From contig NZ_PVXQ01000028.1 of the NCBI RefSeq assembly GCF_002995745.1, positions 1-45,373 of the forward strand: 45,373 bases of DNA, given 5' to 3'. A program made the position numbers and the translations under genes. Shown here piece by piece: positions 6,862 to 15,207 of this stretch (position 1 is its first letter; each line of letters begins with the position of its first letter). The DNA is from Clostridium vincentii (GTDB lineage Bacteria > Bacillota > Clostridia > Clostridiales > Clostridiaceae). Below the pieces are notes generated by a model. It ran no database searches, was not told where the DNA came from, and was given only the letters and a program-made list of their open reading frames with translations.

Positions 6862-9141
6862 ATGGTGAAATTCAATGTAGATGGAATTCAGAATGTTGAA
6901 GTTAGCAAAAAATTACCTTGTGAAAAATCTTTGGTAAAGCAATTAGAAATTATGGAAAAATACACAGAGACTCATAAAAATACATTAAATATGCCAAAGG
7001 AAATTAGAGAGATAGAATGTCTGAAAGTATTATATCCAACACTTTTCCGCCAAATAGAGGATAATGACAGAATTATAGGTAGAATAGATTTTTTACCAAT
7101 AGGTTTTGGATGTGTAACATCTATAGGGGGAGTAGGTCATTACTGTGTTTTTAATAAATTAAGAGAATTTCAAAAACAATTTGATGATGAAAGTATGAAA
7201 AAACGTATTGATGATTTATATAACTATTGGTTAGATCATGATGTGAAAACGTTATATTGTAAAGATGTTTTAACTGAGGACACAATAGGGAGATTTATAG
7301 ATTGTGAATATCCACTAATAGCAACTGCAAGACTTAGTGGAATGATGTTAGATTATCCTAAATTATTAGATTTAGGAATTGGTGGATTAAGAAAATTAAT
7401 TAATGAAAAATTAGAAAATGACAAAGAAAATAATTTCTATATTGCTTCTTTGCAAAGTTTGGAATTATTTGTGAAGTCAGCAAGTTATCTTCAAGTTATG
7501 TTGCAAAGCCATATGGAAACTGCTGATGAAAAAAGAAAGAAAGAATTAGAAACTATTTATAATAGTTTAGAAAATATAAAAGATAATAAACCAAAAACTT
7601 TCCATGAAGCACTTCAGCTATTTTGGTTATATGCATTATTAGCTGGTGTTATTAACTATGGCAGATTAGACGATTATTTAGGACCATATTTGAAAAATGA
7701 TTTAGAAAATAATGTAATTACTGAAGATGATGCTTATGAATATTTAAAATCCTTATGGACCATGATTGAAAACAGAAGAACTACAGTAAATGGAAGAATA
7801 ATTACTGGTGGAAAAGGAAGAAAGAATCCTGAAGCAGCAGATTTATTTACAAGAATTGCACTTAATGTAACCAAAGATTGTAAGTATGTTGAACCACAAT
7901 TTACATTAAGGATTTATAAAGATACTCCAGAGGATATTTTTGATTTAGCCTTAGATTCATTAGGACAAGGTGCAACTTATCCTACTTTGTATAATGATGA
8001 TGTAAATATACCCGCAGTTATGCATTCAATGAATGTTGATGAGAAAACTGCAGAACAATATGTTCCTTTTGGATGTGGAGAATTTGTAATTCAAGGTCAA
8101 AGTACGGGAACACCAAACGCTTGCATAAATTTGCTGAAACTTTTAACTATTGCATTAAATGAAGGTGTTGATCCTGTAGATAATAAAAAGAAAAGTGGAG
8201 CAATAAAAATAAAACCACTATCAGAATACAAAACATTTGAAGATTTATATAGTCAGTATTTAGAATTATTAGACTATTATTTTGACTTATCAATAAAAGC
8301 ACAAAAATATTCTTATAGATTAATGAATAAAGAAATATCATTTTTATTTACAAGTATTTTAATGGATGACTGTATAAAAAGGGGAAAAGCAGTCCTTGAT
8401 GGAGGTATAAAATATTTAGGAGGAACAAATGAAACTTATGGTAATATCAATACTTCTGATTCATTATATGCAATAAAACATTTAGTATATGAAAAGAAAA
8501 AATATACCCTTGAGGAATTGCACAAAGCAGCTTTGGCTAACTTTGTAGGATATGAAGAAATTAGAAAAGACTTATTGGATTGTGATAAGTATGGTAATGA
8601 TTTGGAAACAGTAGATAGTTTAGCTATTGATTTCTATGAATATGTAGCAAAGGGAATTAGAGATAGAGGGCTTAAAAATGAAATGGATTATTACTTAATT
8701 GTTATAAGTAATAATCAATTAAATACTGAATGGGGTAGTAGAACTGGGGCCTCCTTAGATGGAAGATTAGAAGGTATGTATATGAATCCAGCTAACAATC
8801 CCCAAGGTGGTGCTGATAAATCTGGACCAACAGCTACATTAAATTCATTAACAAAGTTTAATGCAAAATATCATGGTGGGTCAGTTCAAAATATTAAATT
8901 TACACCAACTATGTTTAATGACGATAGAGAAAAAATAAAATTTCTACTTAGGACATATTTTAAAAAAGGTGGATGTCAACTGATGGTAACTGTTGTTGAT
9001 AAAGGAATTTTAGAAGATGCAGTAATTCACCCAGAATTATATCCGAATTTAATTGTTAGAGTTAGTGGGTTTAGTGCGATTTTCGTAAATTTAGGTGCAG
9101 ATATACAGCAAGAATTATTAAGTCGTGTTTTATATGGATGA
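6862..9141 (+). CDS. Glycyl radical enzyme of unknown substrate
   Basis: 759 residues, the usual length for glycyl radical eliminases. The active-site Cys is Cys405 in PFGCGEFV with Glu407 two residues on, keeping the C-x-E arrangement of dehydratases, lyases and decarboxylases of this superfamily; the pair of adjacent cysteines of pyruvate formate-lyase is absent. The radical loop is VRVSGFSAIF near the C-terminus, with Gly736 as radical site. The residue between Cys and Glu is Gly, whereas the well-known choline lyase, hydroxyproline dehydratase and propanediol dehydratase have Val or Ile. The start is the ATG after AAAGGAG. It is translationally linked to the NanE-like gene and followed by its activase. 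Glycyl radical enzymes are known to open phosphorylated anhydro-sugars in E. coli (YbiW, PflD), so a sugar-phosphate substrate is plausible, but it is not established. Confidence 0.93.
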   Translation: MVKFNVDGIQNVEVSKKLPCEKSLVKQLEIMEKYTETHKNTLNMPKEIREIECLKVLYPTLFRQIEDNDRIIGRIDFLPIGFGCVTSIGGVGHYCVFNKLREFQKQFDDESMKKRIDDLYNYWLDHDVKTLYCKDVLTEDTIGRFIDCEYPLIATARLSGMMLDYPKLLDLGIGGLRKLINEKLENDKENNFYIASLQSLELFVKSASYLQVMLQSHMETADEKRKKELETIYNSLENIKDNKPKTFHEALQLFWLYALLAGVINYGRLDDYLGPYLKNDLENNVITEDDAYEYLKSLWTMIENRRTTVNGRIITGGKGRKNPEAADLFTRIALNVTKDCKYVEPQFTLRIYKDTPEDIFDLALDSLGQGATYPTLYNDDVNIPAVMHSMNVDEKTAEQYVPFGCGEFVIQGQSTGTPNACINLLKLLTIALNEGVDPVDNKKKSGAIKIKPLSEYKTFEDLYSQYLELLDYYFDLSIKAQKYSYRLMNKEISFLFTSILMDDCIKRGKAVLDGGIKYLGGTNETYGNINTSDSLYAIKHLVYEKKKYTLEELHKAALANFVGYEEIRKDLLDCDKYGNDLETVDSLAIDFYEYVAKGIRDRGLKNEMDYYLIVISNNQLNTEWGSRTGASLDGRLEGMYMNPANNPQGGADKSGPTATLNSLTKFNAKYHGGSVQNIKFTPTMFNDDREKIKFLLRTYFKKGGCQLMVTVVDKGILEDAVIHPELYPNLIVRVSGFSAIFVNLGADIQQELLSRVLYG

Positions 9142-9203
9142 AACAATATAACAATAGAAGTTTTAAATTCAAAACTATCCTTTAAATAAGGGGATGATTT
9201 ACC

Positions 9204-10103
9204 ATGTTAAGAGTTATGGAAATTGAGAGGTTTGCGCTTCATGACGGACCAGGAATAAGAACAGTAGTATTTTTGCAAGGCTGTCCTTTATTTTGTCCTT
9301 GGTGTGCTAATCCTGAATCACAAATTATTAGAAAACAATTGATGTATTTTGAAGATAAATGTGCGAAATGTAAAACATGTTTAGTAAATTGTCCTAAAAA
9401 AGCAATTGAATTTATAGACAATGAGTTAGTTTTTAACCAAAATCTGTGTGGAGAATGCCAGGTATGTGGAGATGTATGTCCTAAAAATGCTATACACTTC
9501 TCTGGACAAAACAAAAGTATAGATGAAATTATGCTTGAAGTTATGAAAGACAAAGATTATTATGATGATTCTAATGGGGGGATAACAATTTCTGGTGGGG
9601 AACCATTTGTTCAATATGAAGGTTTCTTAAATTTGTTAAAAGAAAGTAAAAGAAAAGGGCTGAATATTGCAGTAGAAACAACAGGAAATGTAGATCTTAG
9701 CAAAATAATAGAAGCAGAACCATATATAGATTTGTTTCTATTTGATATTAAACATGTTGATAAGAAAAAGTTATTTAAAATTACAGGGGGGGACTTAGAA
9801 AAAATCCTTAGTAATTTGGAGTATATATCATCAAAAAATCCAAATAAAGTTATTATAAGAGTTCCGGTAGTTCCTAAATTTAATTATAATGATAAAACAT
9901 TAAATGAGATTATTGATTTAGCATGTAAATATAAAATAAAGGAACTCCATCTGTTACCTTTTCATAATCTAGGTAAAAATAAATATGAGCAAATAGATAG
10001 AAAATATCAATTTGCTGATATGAAAATGTTAGATAAGAAGGAATTAAATAAGTATTTAGGTATTGGAGAAAATAAAGGAATCACTATAAAAATCGGAGGC
10101 TAG
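9204..10103 (+). CDS. Glycyl radical enzyme activating enzyme (radical SAM)
   Basis: 299 residues. The N-terminal HDGPGIRT motif and the radical SAM cluster motif C-x3-C-x2-C (Cys27, Cys31, Cys34 in GCPLFCPWC) are followed by a two-cluster ferredoxin insertion (Cys53, 56, 59, 63 and Cys82, 85, 88, 92), as in activases of eliminase-type glycyl radical enzymes. The SAM-binding GGITISGGEP segment is present. It makes a 5'-deoxyadenosyl radical that abstracts hydrogen from the Gly of its partner, encoded immediately upstream; the ferredoxin insert probably passes electrons. AAGGGGAT lies before the ATG. It is the last gene of the operon and ends at a strong terminator. Confidence 0.95.
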   Translation: MLRVMEIERFALHDGPGIRTVVFLQGCPLFCPWCANPESQIIRKQLMYFEDKCAKCKTCLVNCPKKAIEFIDNELVFNQNLCGECQVCGDVCPKNAIHFSGQNKSIDEIMLEVMKDKDYYDDSNGGITISGGEPFVQYEGFLNLLKESKRKGLNIAVETTGNVDLSKIIEAEPYIDLFLFDIKHVDKKKLFKITGGDLEKILSNLEYISSKNPNKVIIRVPVVPKFNYNDKTLNEIIDLACKYKIKELHLLPFHNLGKNKYEQIDRKYQFADMKMLDKKELNKYLGIGENKGITIKIGG

Positions 10104-10117
10104 CATAATATAAATGT

Positions 10118-10154
10118 AAAGGCATTAACTAATATAAAGTTAATGCCTTTTTTC
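10118..10154 (+). terminator. Terminator of the GRE operon
   Basis: AAAGGCATTAACT (10118-10130) pairs perfectly with AGTTAATGCCTTT (10138-10150) around a seven-base loop, followed by further T. Confidence 0.9.
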
Positions 10155-10181
10155 TAAGTGAAAAAACATGGGAAATATAAT

Positions 10182-10208
10182 TTAACAAATGGAAAAATAT
10201 GCTACAAT
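10182..10208 (+). promoter_or_regulatory. Putative extended -10 promoter before the DUF3267 gene
   Basis: TTAACA at 10182-10187 is followed after 15 bases by TACAAT (10203-10208) with an upstream TG (10200-10201), the extended -10 form. It lies about 80 bp before the gene and just after the previous terminator. Confidence 0.45.
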
Positions 10209-10290
10209 AAGGATATGTATTTGAAAATTAATTCACAAGTTTACTAGAGTTTAAATATTTTTAGTAATCCTATAATAAAGGAGTAAGAAT

Positions 10291-10899
10291 ATGAAATTTG
10301 TTAGAAAAATTCCAGCCACAGATAAGAGATTATCAGAAAAATTAGTAGCTGATGGTTGGACAAAAATAAAAGAGCCTAAAAATCTATTTACTGCTATTTT
10401 AGCTTCTATACCATTTATGATTATAAATGGTATACTTGCGATATTCATTACTATTCAATTTTACAATCCTATAGCAAATATTTTTGCTAATGATTCTTTT
10501 TCTATAGTCATAGACCTTTTGGATATAATATATTTTATTGTAGCATCATTTATATTGATTATAGTACATGAATTAATTCATATGATATTTATTCCGAACT
10601 TCATAAAATCAGATAAAGTTTGTTGGGGGATTACATTGAATGGTGGGTTTGTGGCTACTACAGAAAAGATATCAAAGACTAGATTTATCATAATTTCAAT
10701 TATGCCACTAATTATATTATCTATTCTTTTACCAATTATCTTAGGAGGTTGTAACGTTTTAAATGGATTCATTGTGTTTCTAATTATATTTAATGCAATG
10801 GCTTCCTCTGTAGATATTTTAAACTTATTTCTTATTGTGTTCCAAGCTCCTAAAAATAGTTATATTTTGAACAATGGCTTTGAAACATATGTTACATAA
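10291..10899 (+). CDS. DUF3267 membrane zincin-like metalloprotease
   Basis: 202 residues with about four hydrophobic membrane segments (roughly 35-57, 72-96, 130-150 and 155-180). The second one ends with VHELIHMIF, an HExxH zinc motif with His93, Glu94 and His97. This matches the DUF3267 family of putative membrane zinc peptidases, which are found widely in Firmicutes and mostly lack known substrates. An acidic residue in SSVDILN near the C-terminus may be a further metal ligand, as in site-2-protease-like families, but that is inference. AAAGGAG precedes the ATG. The nitroreductase gene follows after 28 bases, so the two may be co-transcribed without an obvious functional link. Confidence 0.82.
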   Translation: MKFVRKIPATDKRLSEKLVADGWTKIKEPKNLFTAILASIPFMIINGILAIFITIQFYNPIANIFANDSFSIVIDLLDIIYFIVASFILIIVHELIHMIFIPNFIKSDKVCWGITLNGGFVATTEKISKTRFIIISIMPLIILSILLPIILGGCNVLNGFIVFLIIFNAMASSVDILNLFLIVFQAPKNSYILNNGFETYVT

Positions 10900-10927
10900 A
10901 ATATTTTTTACCAAGGGGATGAAGAAA

Positions 10928-11725
10928 ATGAGTATTATAACTGTAAATGAAGAAAAATGTATTAAATGTCAGATCTGCATTAAGGAATGTCCATCATATG
11001 TTCTTGAAATGGGAGAAAAGGGACCAGAAGAAGTAAAGGGAGCATCTTGCATTGCATGTGGACATTGTGTAGCTATATGTCCTACAAAAGCTATAGATAA
11101 TAGCCGAACACCTTTAGTAAATCAAGTTGATATAAAAGATTCTGAAATACTAGATGAGAATCAGGCTGAACAGTTTTTAAGAACACGTCGTTCTATACGA
11201 ACTTATAAGGAAAAATCAGTATCTAGGGAAGAGTTAACTAAATTAGTTAATATAGCTAGATTCGCTCCTACTGGAAGTAATATGCAAGGTATATCTTTTG
11301 TGATAGTTGAGGATAAAGAATTAGTTGAAAAAGCTATTGAACTCACTATTAAGCTTATGGAAGATTCCCCTTTTAGTGATAAATTTAAAAAACTTATAAG
11401 TAGTTATAGAGAAGATGGAGTTGATGTGGTTTTGCGTGGTGCTCCAAACATTATTTTAACTATTGCCGATAAAAACTTTTCAAAAGGAAGAGAGAATTCT
11501 ATTTTTTCTTTGGCTTATCTAGAATTATATGCTCCATCATTGGGCCTTGGATCCTGTTGGGCTGGCTTTTTTGAAGTTTTTGCATTACTTAAAAATTCTC
11601 CAATGATTAAATTATTCAATATACCAGACGGAAAGAAGATAACAGGTGCTGTTATGGTCGGATATCCTAAGTATAGCTATAAGAGGTTGGTAGATAGAGA
11701 TCCATTAGAAGTTACTTTTATATAG
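10928..11725 (+). CDS. Ferredoxin-nitroreductase fusion protein
   Basis: 265 residues. The N-terminus is a two-cluster bacterial ferredoxin (CIKCQICIKECP and CIACGHCVAICP, residues about 12-52). A nitroreductase domain follows, beginning with RTRRSIRTYK and including FAPTGSNMQG for FMN binding and a GLGSCWAGFF segment. Such proteins accept electrons on the iron-sulfur domain and reduce nitroaromatics or quinone-like compounds through FMN; they are common in clostridia and most have no known natural substrate. A longer frame opens 18 codons upstream, but it would begin inside the previous gene's end, while ATG 10928 is preceded by AAGGGGAT and starts directly before the ferredoxin strand SIITVNEEKC. 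A strong hairpin ends the transcript. Confidence 0.9.
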   Translation: MSIITVNEEKCIKCQICIKECPSYVLEMGEKGPEEVKGASCIACGHCVAICPTKAIDNSRTPLVNQVDIKDSEILDENQAEQFLRTRRSIRTYKEKSVSREELTKLVNIARFAPTGSNMQGISFVIVEDKELVEKAIELTIKLMEDSPFSDKFKKLISSYREDGVDVVLRGAPNIILTIADKNFSKGRENSIFSLAYLELYAPSLGLGSCWAGFFEVFALLKNSPMIKLFNIPDGKKITGAVMVGYPKYSYKRLVDRDPLEVTFI

Positions 11726-11729
11726 TAAT

Positions 11730-11767
11730 AAGCTCACATCATAATATGAAAATTATGATGTGAGCTT
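11730..11767. terminator. Terminator hairpin after the nitroreductase gene
   Basis: AAGCTCACATCATAAT (11730-11745) pairs perfectly over 16 bp with ATTATGATGTGAGCTT (11752-11767). A short T-rich tail follows. Part of the right arm (GATGTGAGCTTAT) recurs at about 14000. Confidence 0.75.
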
Positions 11768-11784
11768 ATTTATATAGAATAGAA

Positions 11785-11812
11785 GATATAAGATATAAGA
11801 TATAAGATAAAA
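11785..11812. repeat. Short tandem repeat, unit GATATAA (four copies, last imperfect)
   Basis: Three perfect 7-base units and a fourth reading GATAAAA occur between the nitroreductase terminator and the convergent glucosaminidase gene. It is non-coding. Confidence 0.7.
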
Positions 11813-11855
11813 GAGATCATGAATGAACAGCTGAAAATCCTCCTTTTAGTTACTA

Positions 11856-12818
11856 TTATTGACCTTGGGCTTTATTGTCAAGAAGTTGCAAATCATTTTC
11901 TTGTATTATGTCAATCAATAAATCAGCATAGGTAGTATTTCCATGTTGGTCTTGATCGGTGCTATATCCTGCATCTTCAAGAGATTGAGCTTGATCTATA
12001 TATTGAGAAGCATTAAAAACCCCATGTTCTGTATATCGTTTATTACTTGAAATAAATGCTCCATAGTCATCTAAAGAGTCTACTTTATTTTCATAGCTTC
12101 TAAAATTACTTATTATAACATCGTCATAATATTCTGATGTAGTCATAGTTACAAATTTCCCTTTCCAACTAGTATCAGCTTTGATTCCAAATAAGTTATT
12201 TGCTTTAACGCTTAAATCTGATTTTCCCCAACTAGATTCTAAAACAGCTTGAGATATTGTTATAGAAGGAAGAATTCCATATTTATTATATAATTTAATG
12301 GCTTCTGGTGAAATTTCATCAATAAACTTTTTAGATGATGAATCTGTTTCTAAATTATCTTCAACTAAACCTATAAATTCTAATTGATCTATATATTTAT
12401 AAGTATGTTTTTTTTCAGAATTACTAAAGGTCAAGTCATTTAGTATATTCTCTAAACTTACAAGTATATATTTATCTTCTGAATCATTTTTATCTAAAAA
12501 TGTTTGTCCCAATTCTTGTATATTATTATCATCTAATTGCGAAAGATCTTTATCATTTCTAACCCAATCAATTGCAGCTAAGTATTTCCAATTAACTTGA
12601 AGTTTTCCTTTACTTACATTGTCAGCTGAATCTATATATAGCTTTATTTGTGAATCATTTAATTTGATAATGTCATCCTTACTTAAATAAGCTATTAATG
12701 CATATCCAATACATGCAAGGACAAGTAATAAAAATATCGTTTTAAATAGCTTTATTATCTTTCTTTTTAGTATTCCATATATTGTGTTATTGTTTCTGGA
12801 GTTCATTTTTTTCGCCAT
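11856..12818 (-). CDS. Membrane-anchored glucosaminidase (GH73 family)
   Basis: 320 residues. A basic N-terminus (KRKIIKLFK) is followed by one hydrophobic segment (about 27-45) that would act as a signal anchor. A variable region reaches to about 165, and the C-terminal part is a GH73 (FlgJ/LytG-like) domain: SITISQAVLESSWGKS with catalytic Glu194, NNLFGIKA, a WKGKFVTMTTSEY beta segment and FRSYENKVDSLDDYGAF. Enzymes of this family cut between GlcNAc and MurNAc in peptidoglycan. The protein probably remodels the wall from the outer face of the membrane. AAGGGGA precedes the ATG on the minus strand. The neighbouring metallophosphoesterase gene, upstream on the same strand, has its own terminator, so this gene is likely transcribed alone. 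Confidence 0.88.
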   Translation of the reverse strand: MAKKMNSRNNNTIYGILKRKIIKLFKTIFLLLVLACIGYALIAYLSKDDIIKLNDSQIKLYIDSADNVSKGKLQVNWKYLAAIDWVRNDKDLSQLDDNNIQELGQTFLDKNDSEDKYILVSLENILNDLTFSNSEKKHTYKYIDQLEFIGLVEDNLETDSSSKKFIDEISPEAIKLYNKYGILPSITISQAVLESSWGKSDLSVKANNLFGIKADTSWKGKFVTMTTSEYYDDVIISNFRSYENKVDSLDDYGAFISSNKRYTEHGVFNASQYIDQAQSLEDAGYSTDQDQHGNTTYADLLIDIIQENDLQLLDNKAQGQ

Positions 12819-12963
12819 AGTGTCCCCTTTTTCATAAGTAATTAATTGATATTATTTATTAAGTGAATTAATTATTATATTAATATCAAATGTATATATA
12901 TAATAATATCATAATATATTTTCTATTTGTAAGTATTAGAGTAATATTAAGATATTCTTAAAT

Positions 12964-13007
12964 AATAAAAAAATACCGCGAATCCATTTCTGAATAATGC
13001 GGTATTT
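12964..13007 (-). terminator. Terminator of the metallophosphoesterase gene
   Basis: Read on the minus strand, AAATACCGC and GCGGTATTT form a 9-bp stem followed by a run of T (the A run at 12964-12973 on the plus strand). It lies just past the stop codon. Confidence 0.8.
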
Positions 13008-13011
13008 GAGC

Positions 13012-13929
13012 TTATTTATCGGATAAAAATTCATTAGTCTTAAAATCATAATTCTCAATGGGCTCTGGCCCTCTCATCACATTTCTTTTAATTTGAAGAA
13101 CTCCTATTTCATCAGCTCTGATTATCCATTCTACCATCAGTATTTTACCTTCTAAAATTTCAATACCGGATATGCCTTTGGTATGTATACAGCATCCAGT
13201 ATTGAAATATGGAACCTCTTCACGTTTTGCGAACCTTGGTCTGTGGGTATGACCACAGATAAGCATCATTTTATGCTTCTGTATCCATTTTCTAAAGTTT
13301 TTTTCGATTTTATGCCTTTTATATAGGTTTTTAGCAGGGCTTGAAGGGTTATGAAAACCAATTACATGCATGTATCTCCAGAAATACCTCATTAATAACA
13401 TTGATACAATCCAAAGCTGGTCATTTATAAAATCTCCCTGATGCCCATGAACTGTAAGAATTTCCTGCCCGGTACTTTTGTGTTTCAATACCAGTGCCTC
13501 ATATGGAATAATTTCCTTGAAAAGATCATGTATATCCTGATTATATTCATCATAAAAACTGTAATAGTGTTTACTAACATAATCTTTGGTCTTTAAATAT
13601 ATATTATGATTGCCATAGAGCATGATTAATCTTTTATCATCAAAAAATTTTTTAAGGAGCAAAAATATATCACTATGAGCTGATCTTATATGCTTAAATT
13701 TGGAATATTCCCAAAGTTCGTCTCCGTCGCCAGCCTCCACATAAACATAGTCATTATTGAAATAGTAGTCTAGGGCATGCAAGTAAATATTTTGATTTCT
13801 AGAAAACTCATCAGAAACACTTCCATCTCCTCGATGAGAATCACTAAAAAATATGTATCTTGAATTTTCATCAAAGTATTCTACTTTGGCATTATTATAA
13901 GCTTCCATCAATCTTTTATCTGTAAACAT
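13012..13929 (-). CDS. Calcineurin-like metallophosphoesterase
   Basis: 305 residues with all five metallophosphoesterase blocks in order: FFSDSHRGDG (Asp30, His32), EAGDGDE, LYGNHN, VHGHQGDF and CGHTHRPRF. The closing YFNTGCCIH strand is also typical. Such enzymes hydrolyse phosphomonoesters or diesters with two metals; the substrate cannot be told from sequence. A longer frame adds 17 residues upstream, but GAGGTGATT lies just before ATG 13927-13929 (minus strand), and the shorter start gives a normal N-terminus. It is cytoplasmic, with no signal peptide. It is divergent from the amino acid transporter operon, across a 500-bp spacer. Confidence 0.87.
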   Translation of the reverse strand: MFTDKRLMEAYNNAKVEYFDENSRYIFFSDSHRGDGSVSDEFSRNQNIYLHALDYYFNNDYVYVEAGDGDELWEYSKFKHIRSAHSDIFLLLKKFFDDKRLIMLYGNHNIYLKTKDYVSKHYYSFYDEYNQDIHDLFKEIIPYEALVLKHKSTGQEILTVHGHQGDFINDQLWIVSMLLMRYFWRYMHVIGFHNPSSPAKNLYKRHKIEKNFRKWIQKHKMMLICGHTHRPRFAKREEVPYFNTGCCIHTKGISGIEILEGKILMVEWIIRADEIGVLQIKRNVMRGPEPIENYDFKTNEFLSDK

Positions 13930-14146
13930 CTGAATCACCTCATAATTTATATTATATATATATGTAACTATGTTATTCAAGTAATATATTCCATAATAAG
14001 ATGTGAGCTTATATTACAAGGAAGCATAAAAAGGAGGATATTATAATAATTGTGCATTGAGCACTATGTATTGTGCACTATGCACTAAAATATTGTCCGT
14101 AGGGTACTAGCTTTATAAATTACAATATAATATTATAAATTTAGAC

Positions 14147-14181
14147 AAAGGTGTCTTTATTGAAAAATAAAGACGCCTTTT
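14147..14181 (+). terminator. First hairpin upstream of the transporter operon
   Basis: AAAGGTGTCTTTAT pairs with ATAAAGACGCCTTT over 14 bp (one G-U) with a six-base loop and a short T run. No gene lies upstream on this strand, so it may end a small untranslated RNA or be part of a leader. Confidence 0.55.
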
Positions 14182-14363
14182 AATTCGTTAATGACTATAA
14201 ATTAGATTCTTAGTATAGAATTTATTATCAATAGCTAAGAAAAAGTAAAATTATATATTAAAATTACTCGTGGGCACTGGCGCCTAAGAGTGTATGAAAG
14301 TTTGAAAAGCAAGTATCAGTAATATATTAATATTAGACAAGCGAATAATTTAATAGTAAATGC

Positions 14364-14400
14364 AAAGGCGCACTGAAATAAAAAACAGTGCGTCTTTTTG
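14364..14400 (+). terminator. Attenuator-like terminator before the transporter operon
   Basis: AAAGGCGCACTG pairs with CAGTGCGTCTTT (one G-U pair) around a ten-base loop and is followed by TT and a G. It sits only about 30 bases before the ATPase gene, the position of a terminator that is conditionally read through. Confidence 0.65.
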
Positions 14401-14429
14401 TTATATTACTAGGAAATGGAGTTGAGAGT

Positions 14430-15155
14430 ATGTATGACGTGTATCAATTATCAAAAAAGTTTGGTGATTTAGAAGTTCTAAAAAATATAAGTTTAAATGT
14501 GCAAGAAGGGGAAGTTGTATGTATTATTGGACCATCTGGTTCTGGTAAAAGTACATTTCTAAGGTGCTTAAATCTATTTGAAATTCCAACAAGCGGCAAA
14601 ATGTATTATAAGGGCACTAGCATTCTTGATGCTACTGTGGATATTAGAGTAATAAGAGAAGAAATCGGAATGGTATTTCAACAATACAATCTATTTCCAC
14701 TACATACAGTGTTAGAAAATGTTATGCTTGCACCTTTGCTTACAAAGAAGAAAAATAAAAAAGAAGCAGAGATTCTTGCTCTAGAACTTCTTGATAAAGT
14801 GGGGTTAAAAGACAAGGCTCATGTTTATCCTATAACTTTATCAGGTGGACAACAACAAAGAGTTGCTATAGCAAGAGCATTAGCAATGCAACCTAAAATG
14901 CTTTTGTTCGATGAGCCAACATCGGCTTTAGATCCAGAGTTAGTTGGGGATGTATTAGATGTTATGAAACAGTTAGCAAAAGATGGCATGACTATGGTAG
15001 TTGTTACTCATGAAATGGGCTTTGCTCGCGATGTAGCTGACCGAGTTATATTTATGGACAAGGGGTATATCGTCGAAGAAGGAGCTCCAAAAGAAATTTT
15101 TACCAATCCTAAAAATGAAAGAACAAAAGAATTTTTGGCAAGAGTATTAAATTAG
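14430..15155 (+). CDS. Polar amino acid ABC transporter, ATP-binding protein
   Basis: 241 residues, the usual length for GlnQ/HisP-type ATPases. Walker A is GPSGSGKST, the Q-loop is in VFQQYNLFP, the ABC signature is LSGGQQQR, Walker B is [12 protein letters not shown], and the switch His is in VVTHEMGFA. It drives import by the permease and binding protein encoded next. A longer frame starts 14 codons upstream, inside the terminator's T run, but ATG 14430 has a GGAG upstream and gives the family-typical start. It is the first gene of an operon that goes on with the binding protein, permease, aminotransferase and dehydrogenase. Confidence 0.95.
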   Translation: MYDVYQLSKKFGDLEVLKNISLNVQEGEVVCIIGPSGSGKSTFLRCLNLFEIPTSGKMYYKGTSILDATVDIRVIREEIGMVFQQYNLFPLHTVLENVMLAPLLTKKKNKKEAEILALELLDKVGLKDKAHVYPITLSGGQQQRVAIARALAMQPKMLLFDEPTSALDPELVGDVLDVMKQLAKDGMTMVVVTHEMGFARDVADRVIFMDKGYIVEEGAPKEIFTNPKNERTKEFLARVLN

Positions 15156-15207
15156 TTATTATAATATGTTCTATAAAAATAAATAATTATGAAAAGGGGA
15201 GATTAAT

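Larger units (their letters stand above)
13930..14429. other. Large divergent spacer with repeats and two strong hairpins
   Basis: No gene is visible. It holds a degenerate TGTGCA-rich stretch near 14050-14086 (repeated GTGCAYT/GCACTATG words), a GATGTGAGCTTAT word near 14000 that copies part of the hairpin at 11730-11767, a first hairpin (14147-14181), and a second hairpin ending the leader of the transporter operon (14364-14400). The 180 bases between the hairpins include a GC-richer patch (CGTGGGCACTGGCGCC near 14269) that is unusual in this AT-rich DNA and may be structured RNA. I could not match it to a riboswitch class or a T-box. Confidence 0.5.

Noticed and set aside
14049..14086. CRISPR-like repeats in the TGTGCA-rich stretch
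   Set aside because: The words are short, irregular and without spacers of constant length; no cas genes are near.
14180..14363. A known riboswitch or T-box in the transporter leader
   Set aside because: The conserved cores that I can recall (lysine, glycine, SAM, ZTP, guanidine, T-box TGG-ACCGCG) are not present; only general structure is claimed.
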